A stretch of 64,000 nt of DNA from Brachybacterium tyrofermentans (GTDB lineage Bacteria; Actinomycetota; Actinomycetes; Actinomycetales; Dermabacteraceae), in assembly GCF_014897585.1 (NCBI RefSeq), contig NZ_JABUXW010000018.1, positions 1-64,000 on the forward strand, in the 5' to 3' direction. How positions within the stretch are numbered: the first letter of the stretch is position 1; every line of letters starts with the position of its first letter. Made by a program: the position numbers and the translations under genes. This document shows, piece after piece, positions 27,963 through 36,061 of this stretch. The notes under the pieces were generated by a model. It saw only the letters and a list, made by a program, of their open reading frames with translations. It ran no database searches and was not told the DNA's origin.

Positions 27963-28832
27963 ATGGCACGGATCGGCATCCAGCTCATGATGCTCAAGGA
28001 GCACGTCGCGGAGGAGGGGATCCTCCCCGTCCTCCAGCGGGTCAAGGACACCGGATTCGACGTCGTCGAGGTCTCCCAGATCCCGATGACCGAGGAGAAC
28101 GTGGCCGGGATGGTCACCGCGCGTCAGGATCTCGGCATCGAGTACGCCGCCATCTCCGCGAAGACCTCGGCCCCCGCGGACAGCGAGGAGCTCACTCTCG
28201 AGAAGGACTTCGATCTGCATGTCGAGCATGCTCGACGACTGGGAACCGATCTGATCCGCATCGGGATGATGCCGATGAGCGCGATGGCATCCCAGGAGGC
28301 GTTCGACGCCTTCGCTCTCGAGGCCGATGGCTATGCCCGCCGGATGGCGGAGGCCAGCCTGCAGCTGAGCTACCACAACCACCACATCGAGTTCGCGAAG
28401 CTCGGAGGGGTCACCCTGCTGGACCAGCTGCGGGAGAAGGCCCCGAACCTGCGGTACGAGATCGACTGCCACTGGGTGCAGCGCGGCGGCAAGGACCCCG
28501 AGCGCACGCTCGCCGAGTTCGACGGGATCCTCGATCTCGTGCATCTCAAGGACTACCGGATCGTCATGCCCCCGGCGGAGGTTCTCGATGCCGCCGCAGG
28601 AGGGGACCGCTCGGCCTTCGGGGAGTACTGGGGCGGCGGGATCGTGCAGTTCGCCGAGGTGGGCGAGGGCACCCTGGAGTGGAAGCGGGTCATCGACCAG
28701 GGCATCGCCTCCGGCGCCCGCTACCTGCTCATCGAGCAGGACCAGACCTACGGACGAGACATCTTCGAGTCCCTCGCGATGAGCCGGCAGCACCTGGTCA
28801 CCCTGGGATTCGAGCCCCTCATCACCGGCTGA
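27963..28832 (+). CDS. Sugar phosphate isomerase/epimerase-like TIM barrel
   Basis: A 289-residue xylose-isomerase-like TIM barrel. Metal and substrate residues are suggested by GFDVVEVSQIP, YHNHHIEF, YEIDCHWVQ and VHLKDYR, in the order seen in sugar phosphate isomerases/epimerases and hydroxypyruvate isomerase relatives. ATG 27963 has AGGAGG 6 bases upstream. It precedes the GH3 gene by 236 bp on the same strand, consistent with a small carbohydrate-use locus, although no transporter or regulator is adjacent in view. Confidence 0.85.
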   Translation: MARIGIQLMMLKEHVAEEGILPVLQRVKDTGFDVVEVSQIPMTEENVAGMVTARQDLGIEYAAISAKTSAPADSEELTLEKDFDLHVEHARRLGTDLIRIGMMPMSAMASQEAFDAFALEADGYARRMAEASLQLSYHNHHIEFAKLGGVTLLDQLREKAPNLRYEIDCHWVQRGGKDPERTLAEFDGILDLVHLKDYRIVMPPAEVLDAAAGGDRSAFGEYWGGGIVQFAEVGEGTLEWKRVIDQGIASGARYLLIEQDQTYGRDIFESLAMSRQHLVTLGFEPLITG

Positions 28833-28960
28833 GCGCGGCTCCTCGATCACCGCGCGGTCCTGCCCGCTGGTGGCCGTCGGACGCCCCACACCTCCTGCCG
28901 CGAGCCCCCGGCCACCGTCACCGCCCTCCCGCACGCCCTCGCGCCCGCACGCCCGCGCTC

Positions 28961-29000
28961 ATTCACCCACTCACCCACTCACCCACTCACCCACTCACCC
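28961..29000 (+). repeat. 8-bp ACTCACCC tandem repeat in the GH3 leader
   Basis: Five units of 8 bases (the first with a single change) run from 28961 to 29000, 67 bases before the GH3 start codon. Like the spacer before kbl it is C-rich and G-poor. Identical adjacent units suggest recent slippage and variable copy number. Confidence 0.85.
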
Positions 29001-29067
29001 ACTTACGCCCGTACACACGTACGTGCACCGCACGCCCGCCCGTGCGCGCCCGCCGACAGGAGCATCC

Positions 29068-31098
29068 ATGGCACAGCAGGTCCCCCTCGCCACCCGCGTC
29101 AAGCAGATCATCGAGGTCGACGGTCTGCGCTTCCGGGACCTCGACGGCGACGGCGCGCTCACCCCGTTCGAGGACTGGCGGCTGGGCCCTGCCGAGCGCG
29201 CCGCGGATCTCGTCTCGAGGATGTCGCCGGAGGAGAAGATCGGCCTGATGGTCATCAGCTCCAGGCCGATGGGCATCTCCCAGCACAACCCGGAGTTCAC
29301 CAGCCACGACGGAGTGCTCGATGAGCAGTACCTGCCGATCAAGCTCGATCCGCACACCAGCGCAGGCATCCCCTTCGAGGGCACCACGCAGATGATCGAG
29401 TCGCTGCACATGCGGCATTTCATCCTGCGCGAGGAGCCCACGGGCTCCCGGATCGCGACCTGGATCAACACGATGAACGAGGTCGCCGAGGGGACCCGCT
29501 GGGGCATCCCGGTGGTGGTCGCCGCGAACTCGAAGAACGAGGCCGGTGGCTTCAAGATGGGCGGCACCCCGCAGGACCAGCCGTTCGCCCAGTGGCCGGG
29601 CACGCTCGGTCTCGCGGCGACCGGTTCGATCGAGCTCATCGAGTCCTTCGCCGAGCATTCGCGCGCCGAGTGGGTCGCCTCCGGCCTGCGCAAGGGCTAC
29701 ATGTACATGGCCGACGTGTTCACCGATCCGCGGTGGTTCCGCGGCCAGGGGACCTTCGGCGAGGACCCGGAGTTCGTGGCCGCCGCGATGTCGGCGATCG
29801 TGCGCGGCTTCCAGGGCGAGGCGGGTCCGTCGGCCGACGGCGTGGCCCTGACCACGAAGCACTTCCCCGGAGGAGGCGCCCGCGAGAACGGCACCGATCC
29901 CCATTACGCCGAGGGCAGCCTGAACATCTACCCCACGCCCGGGTCTCTCGAGCAGTACCACCTGCCCCCGTTCCAGGCGGCGATCGACGCCGGGACCTCG
30001 TCGATCATGCCGTACTACGCGATCCCCTCGGAGGAGAAGTCCTCGACCCCGCAGGGACGGCTCACGGAGTTCGAGCAGGTCGGCTTCGCCTTCAACCGCG
30101 AGGTGCTCGACCTGCTGCGCACCATGGGCCACCGCGGCTACATCAACTCCGATTCCGGGGTGCTGTCGAAGATGGCCTGGGGCGTCGAGGAGCTCACCAC
30201 GGCGCAGCGGGTGGGCCGGGCCGTCATGGCCGGCACCGACATCTTCGCCGACACCAATGACATCGCCTCGGTGCGGGAGGCCTTCGTGAGCGGCCACTTC
30301 ACCTCCCAGCGGCTCGACGAGGCGGCACAGCTGCTGCTCGAGGAGCTCTTCGCGCTCGGCCTGTTCGAGAACCCGTACGTGGACCCCGAGGAGGCGGACC
30401 GCGTGGTCGCGAGCGCCGAGGCGACCGCCGCGGCGGCGGACGCGCACCGCCGTTCGGTGGTCCTCGCCAAGAATCATGATGCGGTCCTGCCGCTGCGACC
30501 CGACTCCCTCGCCGGGAAGACGGTCTACGTCGAGCTCATGGAGCAGGGCATCACGGTCAAGGCGCTGGACGCGCTGCGGAGCCGTCTCGAGCAGGCGCAC
30601 CCCGAGGTCGAGTTCACCACGGACTTCCGCCGCGCGGATGTCGCGATCGTGCTCATGAAGCCCTTCGTGGGCGCGTACTTCGAGTTCGTGGGGATCGCCG
30701 ATCTCGCGATCGACGACCACTCGCACGTGGACATCGCCAAGGTGCAGCAGATCCGTGAGAGCGTCGACACGATGGTCATCGGGCTGAACGCCATGTACCC
30801 GTGGCTGCTCGACGTGATCGAGCCGCTGGCCGACGGCCTCCTCATCGGGTTCGAGTCCGACTACGCGACGATGGTCGACGCGGTGCTCGGCGGCTACGCC
30901 CCCAGCGGACGCCTCCCGATCACCTTCCCGATCGATGCCGGGGCGATCGCGGTCGACGAGGACGGTCGCTGCTCCTCCCCCAATGATGTGCCCGGCTATG
31001 CCAAGGAGCGGCACATGGACGGGCGTCCCTACGTCTACGTGGACGTCGACGGGAACCGCTACGAGCTCGGACACGGCCTGACGTACGACGTCGCCTGA
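29068..31098 (+). CDS. Glycoside hydrolase family 3 protein (beta-glucosidase-like)
   Basis: A 676-residue GH3 enzyme. The aspartate nucleophile is the Asp in GYINSDSGVLSK (residue 362), the substrate-pocket motif KHFPGGGARENG precedes it, and the second alpha/beta sandwich domain follows with FESDYATMVDAVLGGYAPSGRLPITFP. An EF-hand-like loop DLDGDGALTPFE is at residues 24-35, a feature of one GH3 subgroup. No signal peptide, so intracellular. Start ATG 29068 has ACAGGAG upstream; longer open frames before it are unlikely because they cross the tandem repeat. The specificity (glucoside, xyloside or N-acetylglucosaminide) is not assigned. Confidence 0.93.
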   Translation: MAQQVPLATRVKQIIEVDGLRFRDLDGDGALTPFEDWRLGPAERAADLVSRMSPEEKIGLMVISSRPMGISQHNPEFTSHDGVLDEQYLPIKLDPHTSAGIPFEGTTQMIESLHMRHFILREEPTGSRIATWINTMNEVAEGTRWGIPVVVAANSKNEAGGFKMGGTPQDQPFAQWPGTLGLAATGSIELIESFAEHSRAEWVASGLRKGYMYMADVFTDPRWFRGQGTFGEDPEFVAAAMSAIVRGFQGEAGPSADGVALTTKHFPGGGARENGTDPHYAEGSLNIYPTPGSLEQYHLPPFQAAIDAGTSSIMPYYAIPSEEKSSTPQGRLTEFEQVGFAFNREVLDLLRTMGHRGYINSDSGVLSKMAWGVEELTTAQRVGRAVMAGTDIFADTNDIASVREAFVSGHFTSQRLDEAAQLLLEELFALGLFENPYVDPEEADRVVASAEATAAAADAHRRSVVLAKNHDAVLPLRPDSLAGKTVYVELMEQGITVKALDALRSRLEQAHPEVEFTTDFRRADVAIVLMKPFVGAYFEFVGIADLAIDDHSHVDIAKVQQIRESVDTMVIGLNAMYPWLLDVIEPLADGLLIGFESDYATMVDAVLGGYAPSGRLPITFPIDAGAIAVDEDGRCSSPNDVPGYAKERHMDGRPYVYVDVDGNRYELGHGLTYDVA

Positions 31099-31157
31099 CC
31101 GTCCCGCGGGCTTCCCGGCCGGCAGACAGGCCGGGGAGCCCACTGGTCCCGGGCACG

Positions 31158-31202
31158 CAAAAGGCCCCCTCGCCTACGCATCAGCGCAGGCGAGGGGGCC
31201 TT
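31158..31202 (-). terminator. Intrinsic terminator of the interrupted minus-strand tRNA-like gene
   Basis: A 15-bp stem (31161-31175 with 31188-31202) is followed on the minus strand by TTTT. The T run is on the leftward side, so this is chiefly the terminator of the RNA gene fragment at 31219-31246 rather than of GH3, which it may also terminate. This supports the view that a minus-strand stable RNA gene once ended here. Confidence 0.8.
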
Positions 31203-31218
31203 GTGCAGTGAGTGCAAC

Positions 31219-31246
31219 GGTGGAGCCGGCGGGAATCGAACCCGCC
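31219..31246 (-). other. Prophage attachment site: 3' end of a tRNA-like gene, probably tmRNA (ssrA)
   Basis: On the minus strand this holds a T-arm (GCGGGTTCGATTCCCGC, 31229-31245) and a 3' acceptor strand CGGCTCCA followed by CC. No matching 5' acceptor (GGAGCCG) or tRNA body occurs within 100 bases on the integrase side, so only the 3' fragment is present. The acceptor CGGCTCCA pairs with GGGGCYG, the usual 5' end of tmRNA, and the T-arm is close to actinobacterial tmRNA consensus, hence the ssrA suggestion; a tRNA remains possible. The integrase gene lies just 70 bases to the right. Confidence 0.75.
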
Positions 31247-31314
31247 TCGGTGGTCTGTCCACCTGGGGTGATGCGTTCTGACCTGCAGGAGAGGTCACCG
31301 GAGGTCACACCAGA

Positions 31315-32499
31315 TCAGCCCGTGGCGCTGGATGGTGTGGGTAAATTGTGGGTACGCCGGTACTCCTCGAGGGCGTCGCCCACGGCGTCGAGGTCGTCGT
31401 CGAACAGGTCGGCGTAGGTGTCGAGCGTGACCGATGCCGACTCGTGCCCGAGCATCCTCTGGAGGGCCTTCACGTTCGCGCCGGCGCTGATCGCGAGCGA
31501 CGCAGCAGTGTGCCGGAGGTCGTGCGGCGACATGTACGGCAGCTCGCACTCGTCGAGCGCCTTCTCCCACCACTTCGGCTTGATCTTCTTCCCCGCCGTG
31601 CTCAGGCTCGCCTTGTTCGGGGTGCGCAGGTAGCTCGAGGTACGCGGCGCGGGGAACAGCAGCTCGCCCGGGCTGCGCTTGAGCATGAGCTGCTCGAGCT
31701 CCTTCATGAGCGATGACGGGACAGGGACGCTACGTGCCTCGTCGCCCTTCGTGGTTCCGGTGATCCAGTCGCTCCCGCGGACGGTCACGGACTGCCACAC
31801 CTCGAGGCGGTTCCGCAGCGGGCTCACGCTCATGGTGGTGAGCGCCGCCATCTCGCCCCAGCGCAGGCCGGTGTAGGCGAGCAGCAGCACGACGAGACGG
31901 TACATCGGGGCGGTCTGCGCGGCGGCCTTCGCGACGTCTTCGACTTCCTCGGCGGTGAGGTACCGGCGCCGTGCCTTCCGCACCTTCTTCGGCAGCTCGA
32001 GCCCGCGCGCCGGGTTCTTCGCGAGGAGACCGTCATCGACAGCACCGTCGAGCATCCCGCCGAGCACGCCGGCGCACCGAATCACGACCGTCGCCGACCG
32101 GCCCTCGGCGAGCTCCCCGATCCAAGCGCGCACGTCCGTGACGCGAACGTTCGCAATCCTCACGCTCCCCCACCGCGGCTCGACGTGGGTCCGCCATGCA
32201 CCGTCGAGCGCGTCGTAGCTCGACCGCTTCCGGATCGCCTTCTTGTGCGCGAGCCACGGCCCCGCGAGCTCTCCCACCGTGACGCGCCCGGCGCTCGCCG
32301 CGATGAACTTGCCGCTGCTCTTCGAGACGTCGGTGCTCGCGAGCCAGTCCTGCGCCGACTTCAGGGTCCCGAAGCCGGTCTTGTCGGTCTGGCGTCCGTC
32401 GGGCTTCCGGTACCGGACGGTGTACCGGGTCCGCCCGGTGGCGTCCTCGTACTTCTTGATCTGCGGGTGCTTCGTCGCCTCGTACTTGTACCGTGCCAC
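31315..32499 (-). CDS. int: Tyrosine site-specific integrase
   Basis: A 394-residue phage integrase. Amino-terminal arm-binding part (KYEDATGRTRYTVRYRKPDG), SAM-like core-binding domain (residues about 65-150), and catalytic domain with Arg in LAYTGLRWGEMAAL, His-x-x-Arg in SPHDLRHTAAS, His in LGHESASVTL and nucleophile Tyr in LDTYADL. GTG at 32499 with GAGGAG 8 bases upstream decides the start; the ATG-like longer frame is rejected. It lies beside the attachment site and reads toward it. Confidence 0.93.
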   Translation of the reverse strand: MARYKYEATKHPQIKKYEDATGRTRYTVRYRKPDGRQTDKTGFGTLKSAQDWLASTDVSKSSGKFIAASAGRVTVGELAGPWLAHKKAIRKRSSYDALDGAWRTHVEPRWGSVRIANVRVTDVRAWIGELAEGRSATVVIRCAGVLGGMLDGAVDDGLLAKNPARGLELPKKVRKARRRYLTAEEVEDVAKAAAQTAPMYRLVVLLLAYTGLRWGEMAALTTMSVSPLRNRLEVWQSVTVRGSDWITGTTKGDEARSVPVPSSLMKELEQLMLKRSPGELLFPAPRTSSYLRTPNKASLSTAGKKIKPKWWEKALDECELPYMSPHDLRHTAASLAISAGANVKALQRMLGHESASVTLDTYADLFDDDLDAVGDALEEYRRTHNLPTPSSATG

Positions 32500-32622
32500 G
32501 GATCGGCTCCTCACGGACGTTGGACTGGCTGCGGTAAGGGATAGCGCATTCGTGCCGACCCTGCTGGGTGCTCTTCCGCCTCCGGGCACGACCGTCGGGG
32601 ACAGGAGTTCAGGAGCGCCTCG

Positions 32623-33411
32623 TCACTTCACAGGGAACGGAGCGAAGGTGTCTGCGAATCCCTCTGCAGTCGCGGCCATCCCGACGACCTCGTCAGGAAG
32701 ATCCGCCGGCCCGACGAGCCACTGGACATTTCGCTGCATCGGGGCTGCATTCGGGTAATCGATCTCGCCCGAGAGGTCGTACATTTCCTGCATCTCGTCG
32801 CTGTCTACGATGCCGTCGTCGTCCGCGTCGATAGCCTCACCCCACTCGACCTTCGCAGCTTGCGCGGACTGGAAGGGGTACTCCTGGCCTGCGGCGTCGT
32901 ACATCGACCACTCATACATCCCGATCTCCTCGCTGCCAGAGCGGTTGTCGACATCGACCTTGATGTACGTGACCGGATCGGAGTCGGTGCCCTGGCGGAG
33001 ACGTTCGAGATCCTCGGGACCCTCGGCGCCGACCTCGGCGATCGCGACCACGCCGGTCGCGCCCGCGAGATAGAACCGACCATTCGTTGGGACCTCGGCG
33101 TTCGCTAGAGCATCGACGTCAAGGTCGAGAGTCACGCCATCGAACTCGACGGAGTCGACGTTTCCGGATCCTTCGGTGTCGTCGCCACCGTCGTCCATCG
33201 GCAAGCCGTCGGGGTTCTCTTCGGCGTGCTCGGCCTGGATCTCGGCAGACGACTTCTCCTCCCCGCCGGCGTCGGAGGGCTCAGCGTCGGCCTGAGCTTC
33301 GTCCTGGGCCACGGTGTCCTCGGCGGGCGCGGGCTCGTCGGTGGTGCCGCAGCTGGCGAGGAGGAGCATGGCTGCTGCAGGTGCCGCGAGCAGTCGGAAG
33401 GTGCGCTTCAT
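32623..33411 (-). CDS. Prophage-encoded lipoprotein
   Basis: A 262-residue protein with a lipoprotein signal (lipobox LLASC, lipidated Cys near residue 21) and a long acidic linker rich in Glu, Ala and Asp to about residue 85, then a folded domain. An EF-hand-like DADDDGIVDSDE lies near residue 200. Lipoproteins placed between integrase and repressor in prophages are often expressed in the lysogen and can block infection by related phages; that role is inference. It starts at ATG 33411. The 250 bases between this gene and the next (33412-33661) show no convincing gene. Confidence 0.8.
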   Translation of the reverse strand: MKRTFRLLAAPAAAMLLLASCGTTDEPAPAEDTVAQDEAQADAEPSDAGGEEKSSAEIQAEHAEENPDGLPMDDGGDDTEGSGNVDSVEFDGVTLDLDVDALANAEVPTNGRFYLAGATGVVAIAEVGAEGPEDLERLRQGTDSDPVTYIKVDVDNRSGSEEIGMYEWSMYDAAGQEYPFQSAQAAKVEWGEAIDADDDGIVDSDEMQEMYDLSGEIDYPNAAPMQRNVQWLVGPADLPDEVVGMAATAEGFADTFAPFPVK

Positions 33412-33661
33412 GACGGGTCCTATCAGACGAAGTGGGTGATGCTCGGATCGTATGGCCGGTGTCGGACATCAGACGGTCGAGTGATCGTTCTGTGACCAGG
33501 GGTGTGTCGCGTTCGCCGCCCGCTTCACGCTTCCCAGTACCCGGTGTCCTGGTTTCCCTCGGTTTCGAGCTCGATCACTTCCGCCCAGACGGGGGACGGA
33601 GATGGCTCCCAGAGTTCGAGAGGGAGCTGCGGCTGGTGGTGTTGGTTAGGCTCTCGCCACA

Positions 33662-34042
33662 TCAATCTGCCCAGTGGGCGTCTACGAGGCGTGCGTCCAG
33701 CGCTCTGCGCTCGCTGGGCGTGAGGGTGTGGAGGCGGTGCTCGAGGATCAGCGGCATGACGTCGAGCTCGTCCGCGATCACGAGGACGTGGTTAGACCAG
33801 GCTGCTGCCTCGCCGAGATCGTCGAGTCTGATGAACTCGCATGCGAGTTCGCGATTGATGCCGTGCTCGATGACGGTGAGGCAGTGTCCGTCGTGGCCCC
33901 GGTAGTAGTGCGAGAGCTCGTGGCGAAGGACGATCTCGCGGTCTACGTCGAGGAGTTGGTCGTCGAGGTAGATGGTGTCGCCGTCGGTGTAGCCCAGTAC
34001 GTGCTCCGGCAGAGGTGCGGCCTTGATCGTCGGTTCCATCAT
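33662..34042 (-). CDS. ImmA/IrrE-type metallopeptidase
   Basis: A 126-residue zinc protease of the ImmA/IrrE family, with HELSH at residues 41-45 (the HExxH motif) and a plausible third ligand after it. In phages such proteins cleave the neighbouring repressor in response to damage. It follows the repressor gene (36 bp gap) on the same strand, as in that system. Start is one of two adjacent ATGs at 34042 and 34039. Confidence 0.85.
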   Translation of the reverse strand: MMEPTIKAAPLPEHVLGYTDGDTIYLDDQLLDVDREIVLRHELSHYYRGHDGHCLTVIEHGINRELACEFIRLDDLGEAAAWSNHVLVIADELDVMPLILEHRLHTLTPSERRALDARLVDAHWAD

Positions 34043-34077
34043 GTCCGGAGGTTATGGCGCGGGGCCGACAGCCGGGC

Positions 34078-34653
34078 TTAGGCAGGGTCGTCAGGTGCGG
34101 GTGCGTCGGGGCGTTCTGCTTCCTCGTCCTGTCGGCGCCGCATGTCCTTGCCGCGGTTGGGTCCGTGCATGGCTGCGAGGTCGAAGCCGGCCTTCTCCCA
34201 GGGGTACTGCTCTTTCTCAGGTCGCGCCTCCGGCACGGCTGTCGTAATCCCATCTGGCTGAGCATCACCCGCCACAACTTCAGCTTCTCTCTGGTCATCC
34301 CGTGCTCCCGCCTTCGAGAGCTCGCGAGCCATGGTGAGGAGGGCGTCCTGCGCCGGTGTGGACAGCAATCTGCCACCAGGCACCAGCAACGCATCTCCAG
34401 ACGCCCCTCCCCTGACCTCAAGGCCGAGGGATCGAGCACTCGCGAGCACAACTTCTTGGACTGGAACGTCGAGAGCCTGGGCAAGCCCCGCGAGAGTCGC
34501 TGCATCCGGGAAGGCCTTCATGTCACGAGTCGCAATCTGCTGGATACGTGCTCGCGACAGCCGGCCTCCGCTGAGCGCAGCGAGCTGCTCGTAGGACCGA
34601 TCGCCCTTCCGATCGGCGACGAGCGCCTGCAGCTTCGGGTTCTCAACGTTCAC
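34078..34653 (-). CDS. Phage repressor-like helix-turn-helix protein
   Basis: A 191-residue regulator. The amino-terminal helix-turn-helix is RSYEQLAALSGGRLSRARIQQIAT (residues about 18-41), followed by a linker and an acidic, proline-rich tail with no obvious peptidase or oligomer domain. It is encoded with an ImmA-like protease and faces a Cro-like gene, so it is the best candidate for the immunity repressor. GTG at 34653 has GAAGGTG upstream. Longer frames to 34806 run through the operator region and are rejected. Confidence 0.75.
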   Translation of the reverse strand: MNVENPKLQALVADRKGDRSYEQLAALSGGRLSRARIQQIATRDMKAFPDAATLAGLAQALDVPVQEVVLASARSLGLEVRGGASGDALLVPGGRLLSTPAQDALLTMARELSKAGARDDQREAEVVAGDAQPDGITTAVPEARPEKEQYPWEKAGFDLAAMHGPNRGKDMRRRQDEEAERPDAPAPDDPA

Positions 34654-34885
34654 GGGACACACCTTCAGTCGCGGGGCACGGGTTCGTCCAGTGGCACATT
34701 CCGGCGTCCGCCTAGCGGATCCGGGGGCGCGCCGGTGGGGATACCGCCTAACTACTGCCCCAGAGAATAGCCGCCCAATGCCGTAGCCACACACGATGGG
34801 CGTCACGTAGGACTTGCCAGACTGCCTAACGTCTGATTACATACTGGCATCCAGTGTTTGACAGAAGTGCCTAAGAGGAGTCAAG
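34654..34885. promoter_or_regulatory. Divergent operator-promoter region between repressor and Cro-like genes
   Basis: The gap has lower GC than its flanks. GCCTAAC occurs at 34746-34752 and 34824-34830, GCCTAAG at 34869-34875, and a related palindrome CCGCCTAGCGG at 34708-34718. These repeated boxes are candidate repressor sites. A rightward promoter is plausible with TTGCCA at 34814-34819 and TACATACT around 34838-34845, so the 34824 box would lie between -35 and -10. A TTGACA at 34858 is too close to the start codon to act as a -35 for this gene. Confidence 0.5.
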
Positions 34886-35203
34886 ATGACGCATCGCAAG
34901 TACCACAGGACCAACCGCAGGAGGTGGGGAAGCTTGCCGAACCGCATGCTTCTCATCGCGCCGGCCGCGCTCGCGGAGCAGATGGAGTACCGCGGCTGGA
35001 GTAACCGCCGTCTCGCCAAGTACGCAGAGTGCGCCCCGGGCACGATCGACAACTTGATGAACGGCCGAACGAAAGGCGTGAACAACCCGCGAACCGCAGA
35101 GCTGATCTGCGAGGCGATGGGCTTGCCGCTATCTCTCGTTTTCGCGCCCGAAAAATCCAGTACTGCATGCCACACCGGCATGCAGTCCAATGCAGCCGCC
35201 TGA
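34886..35203 (+). CDS. Cro-like helix-turn-helix protein
   Basis: A 105-residue DNA-binding protein, first gene of the rightward early operon. A very basic amino terminus precedes the helix-turn-helix RRLAKYAECAPGTIDNLMNG (about residues 41-60); the end is Ala-rich. By position it is the Cro counterpart, though it could be an excisionase-like or activator protein. The ATG at 34886 has AGAGGAG 6 bases upstream. Confidence 0.7.
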   Translation: MTHRKYHRTNRRRWGSLPNRMLLIAPAALAEQMEYRGWSNRRLAKYAECAPGTIDNLMNGRTKGVNNPRTAELICEAMGLPLSLVFAPEKSSTACHTGMQSNAAA

Positions 35204-35228
35204 TCTCAAGCTCACCGAGGAGCACCCG

Positions 35229-35534
35229 ATGACCATCACCCCGATCCACACCGACCGCGTCCCCACCGAAGCCGACCTCTTCCCCCACCTCGACAAGGAC
35301 AACGTCTGCATCTACTGCGGCTGCTTCCAGACCGACGAGCAGGCAGAGATCCGCACCATCGAGCACGTCACCCGCGACCTCCTCGCCGTGCAGCGAGTGA
35401 AGGAGACCCTCGCCCGCGAGTTCGGCGTCGCCTCCCCCGGATACGAGGACAACGTCTACGACCTCCTCTGCGACCTCGACATCGCACACCGCGAGGAAGC
35501 TCCCGCGCTCACCGGGACGGAAGTGGCCCGATGA
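35229..35534 (+). CDS. Small prophage protein with a cysteine pair
   Basis: Not recognised. A 101-residue acidic protein with CIYCGC near residue 30, possibly a metal or redox site, followed by helical sequence. GAGGAG 7 bases before the ATG supports translation. It follows the Cro-like gene by 25 bp. The next downstream ATG (35531) overlaps its stop, but that frame is antisense to the gene at 35615-35926 and is not annotated. Confidence 0.65.
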   Translation: MTITPIHTDRVPTEADLFPHLDKDNVCIYCGCFQTDEQAEIRTIEHVTRDLLAVQRVKETLAREFGVASPGYEDNVYDLLCDLDIAHREEAPALTGTEVAR

Positions 35535-35614
35535 GCGCGCACCGCACCGTGCGGTCGGATCTCCTTGAGGAGCTCGGCGGTGTCGCGGTCGTGAACCCGA
35601 CCCGGGAGCCCGAA

Positions 35615-35926
35615 TCAGTCCTCGGTGGGAATCCCGAGGTCCAGTCGCCCGAACTTCTTGATCGTGTCGAGGAACAGCTTCGCGCGATCAGGATCCTGGT
35701 CCGGGATGTTCTCGCCGATGTAGACGAACTTCAGTGGGGTGCTCGGTCCGATCAGGACAGTGATGGTCCCGTTCACGCTGTCCTGAACGGACAGCAGGAA
35801 CGAGAGGCCGTCCTTCAGCACCGCGGGGATGACCTGCTCGAGCGACCGGAGCGTTTCCGGGAGCAGCCCGAATGCTGCGGACGTCTCGTTCGTCCCGACG
35901 TACAACATGGCGTCGATGTCGCGCAT
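35615..35926 (-). CDS. Leftward prophage protein of unknown function inside the early region
   Basis: A 103-residue protein on the opposite strand to all its neighbours. AAGGAG lies 6 bases before the ATG, and the product reads as a real globular protein (mixed hydrophobic core SLEQVIPAVLKDGLSFLLSV, then TITVLIGPSTPLKFVYIG). No family is recognised. A lone leftward gene in an early operon is often an accessory (moron-type) gene with its own promoter; that promoter would lie in 35927-36061. Confidence 0.6.
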   Translation of the reverse strand: MRDIDAMLYVGTNETSAAFGLLPETLRSLEQVIPAVLKDGLSFLLSVQDSVNGTITVLIGPSTPLKFVYIGENIPDQDPDRAKLFLDTIKKFGRLDLGIPTED

Positions 35927-36061
35927 GAAACTTCTCCTTCAACTGGTGAGAGTGCTGAACCGGGCCTGGCCAGCACGCTCAGCGTAGAGGGAGATCTCGC
36001 CGCGGGAGCCTCGGTCTCTGAAGCTCCCGCGGCCCCCGCCGAGGCGCAGTACAAGCGCGTC

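Noticed and set aside
28987-31143. A 718-codon frame on the minus strand opposite the GH3 gene
   Set aside because: GH3 has clear catalytic motifs and a ribosome site; the opposite frame is rich in His, Val, Asp shadows and ends in the leader repeats.
31219-31300. A complete tRNA or tmRNA gene at the attachment site
   Set aside because: Only the T-arm and acceptor 3' side can be folded; no complementary GGAGCCG or GGGGCYG and no anticodon arm exist on the integrase side.
34858-34885. TTGACA just before the Cro-like gene as a -35 promoter box
   Set aside because: A -10 at normal spacing would fall within the first codons, past the ribosome site, so it cannot drive this gene.
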